DNA of 64,000 nucleotides from Aestuariibaculum sediminum. GTDB taxonomy: Bacteria > Bacteroidota > Bacteroidia > Flavobacteriales > Flavobacteriaceae. The stretch is taken from the NCBI RefSeq assembly GCF_014596945.1, contig NZ_JACVXB010000001.1, positions 680,314 through 744,313 on the forward strand. Reading direction: 5' to 3'. The translations under genes and the position numbers were made by a program. Shown here piece after piece: positions 63,597 through 64,000 of this stretch. The notes beneath the pieces were generated by a model. That model worked only from the letters and a program-made list of their open reading frames with translations. It made no database searches and was not told the DNA's origin. How positions within the stretch are numbered: the stretch's first letter is position 1; each line of letters begins with the position of its first letter.

Positions 63597-64000
63597 TTAA
63601 TTTGAGTTTTCTAATTGTTTGGCTTTATCACTAAACGCTTTTGCTTTTGCCGTATTGTTTAACAAGGTGTGTGCCTTACTTAACTGATTGTAAAAATCGC
63701 GCTCCATATTCGTATCATCGATAATATAATCCAACCCCATTTCTAAGCTGGTTAAAGCCTTTTTTGGACTATTTAATTCGTTTAAGGCAACCCCATTAAC
63801 TAAATAAAATAAGGGTTGTGAAGGGTATTTTTGAAGCACTTCACTACTTTTTTGTTCGGCTTTAGTATACTGTTGCAAATCTATATAAAGTAATAACACA
63901 TTACGAATTACATTAAAATTTTCTGAGTTTATTTTTAACGATGCCTCAAAATATTCTAAAGCTTTGGGTTTATTTTTTTTAGACAAATAATATTGCCCTA
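63597..64000 (-). CDS. TPR-repeat protein, C-terminal fragment
   Basis: The frame runs off the right edge of the window (reading GQYYLSKKNKPKAL from the edge), so the gene's start is outside. The visible 134 residues hold about three tetratricopeptide repeats (KALEYFEASLKINSENFNV, KAEQKSSEVLQKYPSQPLFY, KALTSLEMGLDYI). A TTG at 63986 is internal and not the start. TPR proteins scaffold protein complexes; with DUF4292 and EnvC downstream it is likely an envelope lipoprotein. Confidence 0.85.
   Translation of the reverse strand, partial: GQYYLSKKNKPKALEYFEASLKINSENFNVIRNVLLLYIDLQQYTKAEQKSSEVLQKYPSQPLFYLVNGVALNELNSPKKALTSLEMGLDYIIDDTNMERDFYNQLSKAHTLLNNTAKAKAFSDKAKQLENSN

Overview
The window looks like chromosomal DNA from a marine-type member of the Flavobacteriaceae (Bacteroidota). 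The DNA is AT-rich. Promoters match the Bacteroidota pattern (TAnnTTTG at -7, TTTG about 19 nt upstream), with few Shine-Dalgarno sites. Typical family proteins are present: OmpA proteins with thrombospondin-3 repeats, an HU-CCDC81/SPOR protein, an IPExxxVDY-family protein, DUF4292, a DUF1501/DUF1800 pair, a 632-residue PurF-type amidotransferase and a PNGase F-like protein. No phage, integrase, transposase or CRISPR array was seen. Most genes are housekeeping.

Layout. 1-8.5 kb: end of a short-chain dehydrogenase and an AlbA_2 protein; on the minus strand a DUF1800/DUF1501 pair, two envelope proteins, an ALDH7-type dehydrogenase and NhaA. 8.7-18.9 kb: an isoaspartyl-peptidase lipoprotein, then an alpha-2-macroglobulin lipoprotein, a small membrane protein and penicillin-binding protein 1C (the ECAM/PbpC periplasmic module). 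18.9-25.4 kb: YciI-like lipoprotein, CYTH protein, dinB, and the minus-strand cluster acpP-fabF-rnc-IPExxxVDY-pyk. 25.6-30 kb: purN, a viroplasmin-type RNase H, a PfkB kinase and the purF-type gene. 30.0-30.7 kb: a gene-free stretch with three near-identical small-RNA-like units, each with its own promoter and terminator. 30.7-41.9 kb: superoxide dismutase, an AddA-like helicase/nuclease and an AddB-like nuclease on either side of two paralogous ompA genes, an alpha/beta hydrolase and a NUDIX-fold regulator. 42-50 kb: aldose epimerase, tRNA-Ala(GGC), a universal stress protein, MATE transporter, 2OG-Fe(II) oxygenase, queD, a frameshifted pentapeptide-repeat membrane protein, lpxH and a TauE/SafE permease. 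50-64 kb: recJ, a PNGase F-like secreted protein, OsmC, an AhpD-like protein, an acyltransferase, a GlsB-type protein, trpS, a SPOR-domain gene broken by an in-frame stop, dprA, the HU/SPOR protein, a thioesterase, an EnvC-like murein hydrolase activator, DUF4292 and the end of a TPR gene.

The best candidates for something undescribed are: (1) the three tandem promoter-RNA-terminator units at 30.07-30.57 kb; (2) the pentapeptide-repeat gene at 47.4-48.4 kb, whose two reading frames are joined by a perfect -1 slippery heptamer directly before a stop codon; (3) a terminator-like hairpin inside the first 20 codons of the RNase III gene; (4) a 165-bp gene-free palindromic element at 41.95-42.11 kb. 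The in-frame stop in the SPOR gene and the frameshift could also be sequencing errors or recent gene decay.
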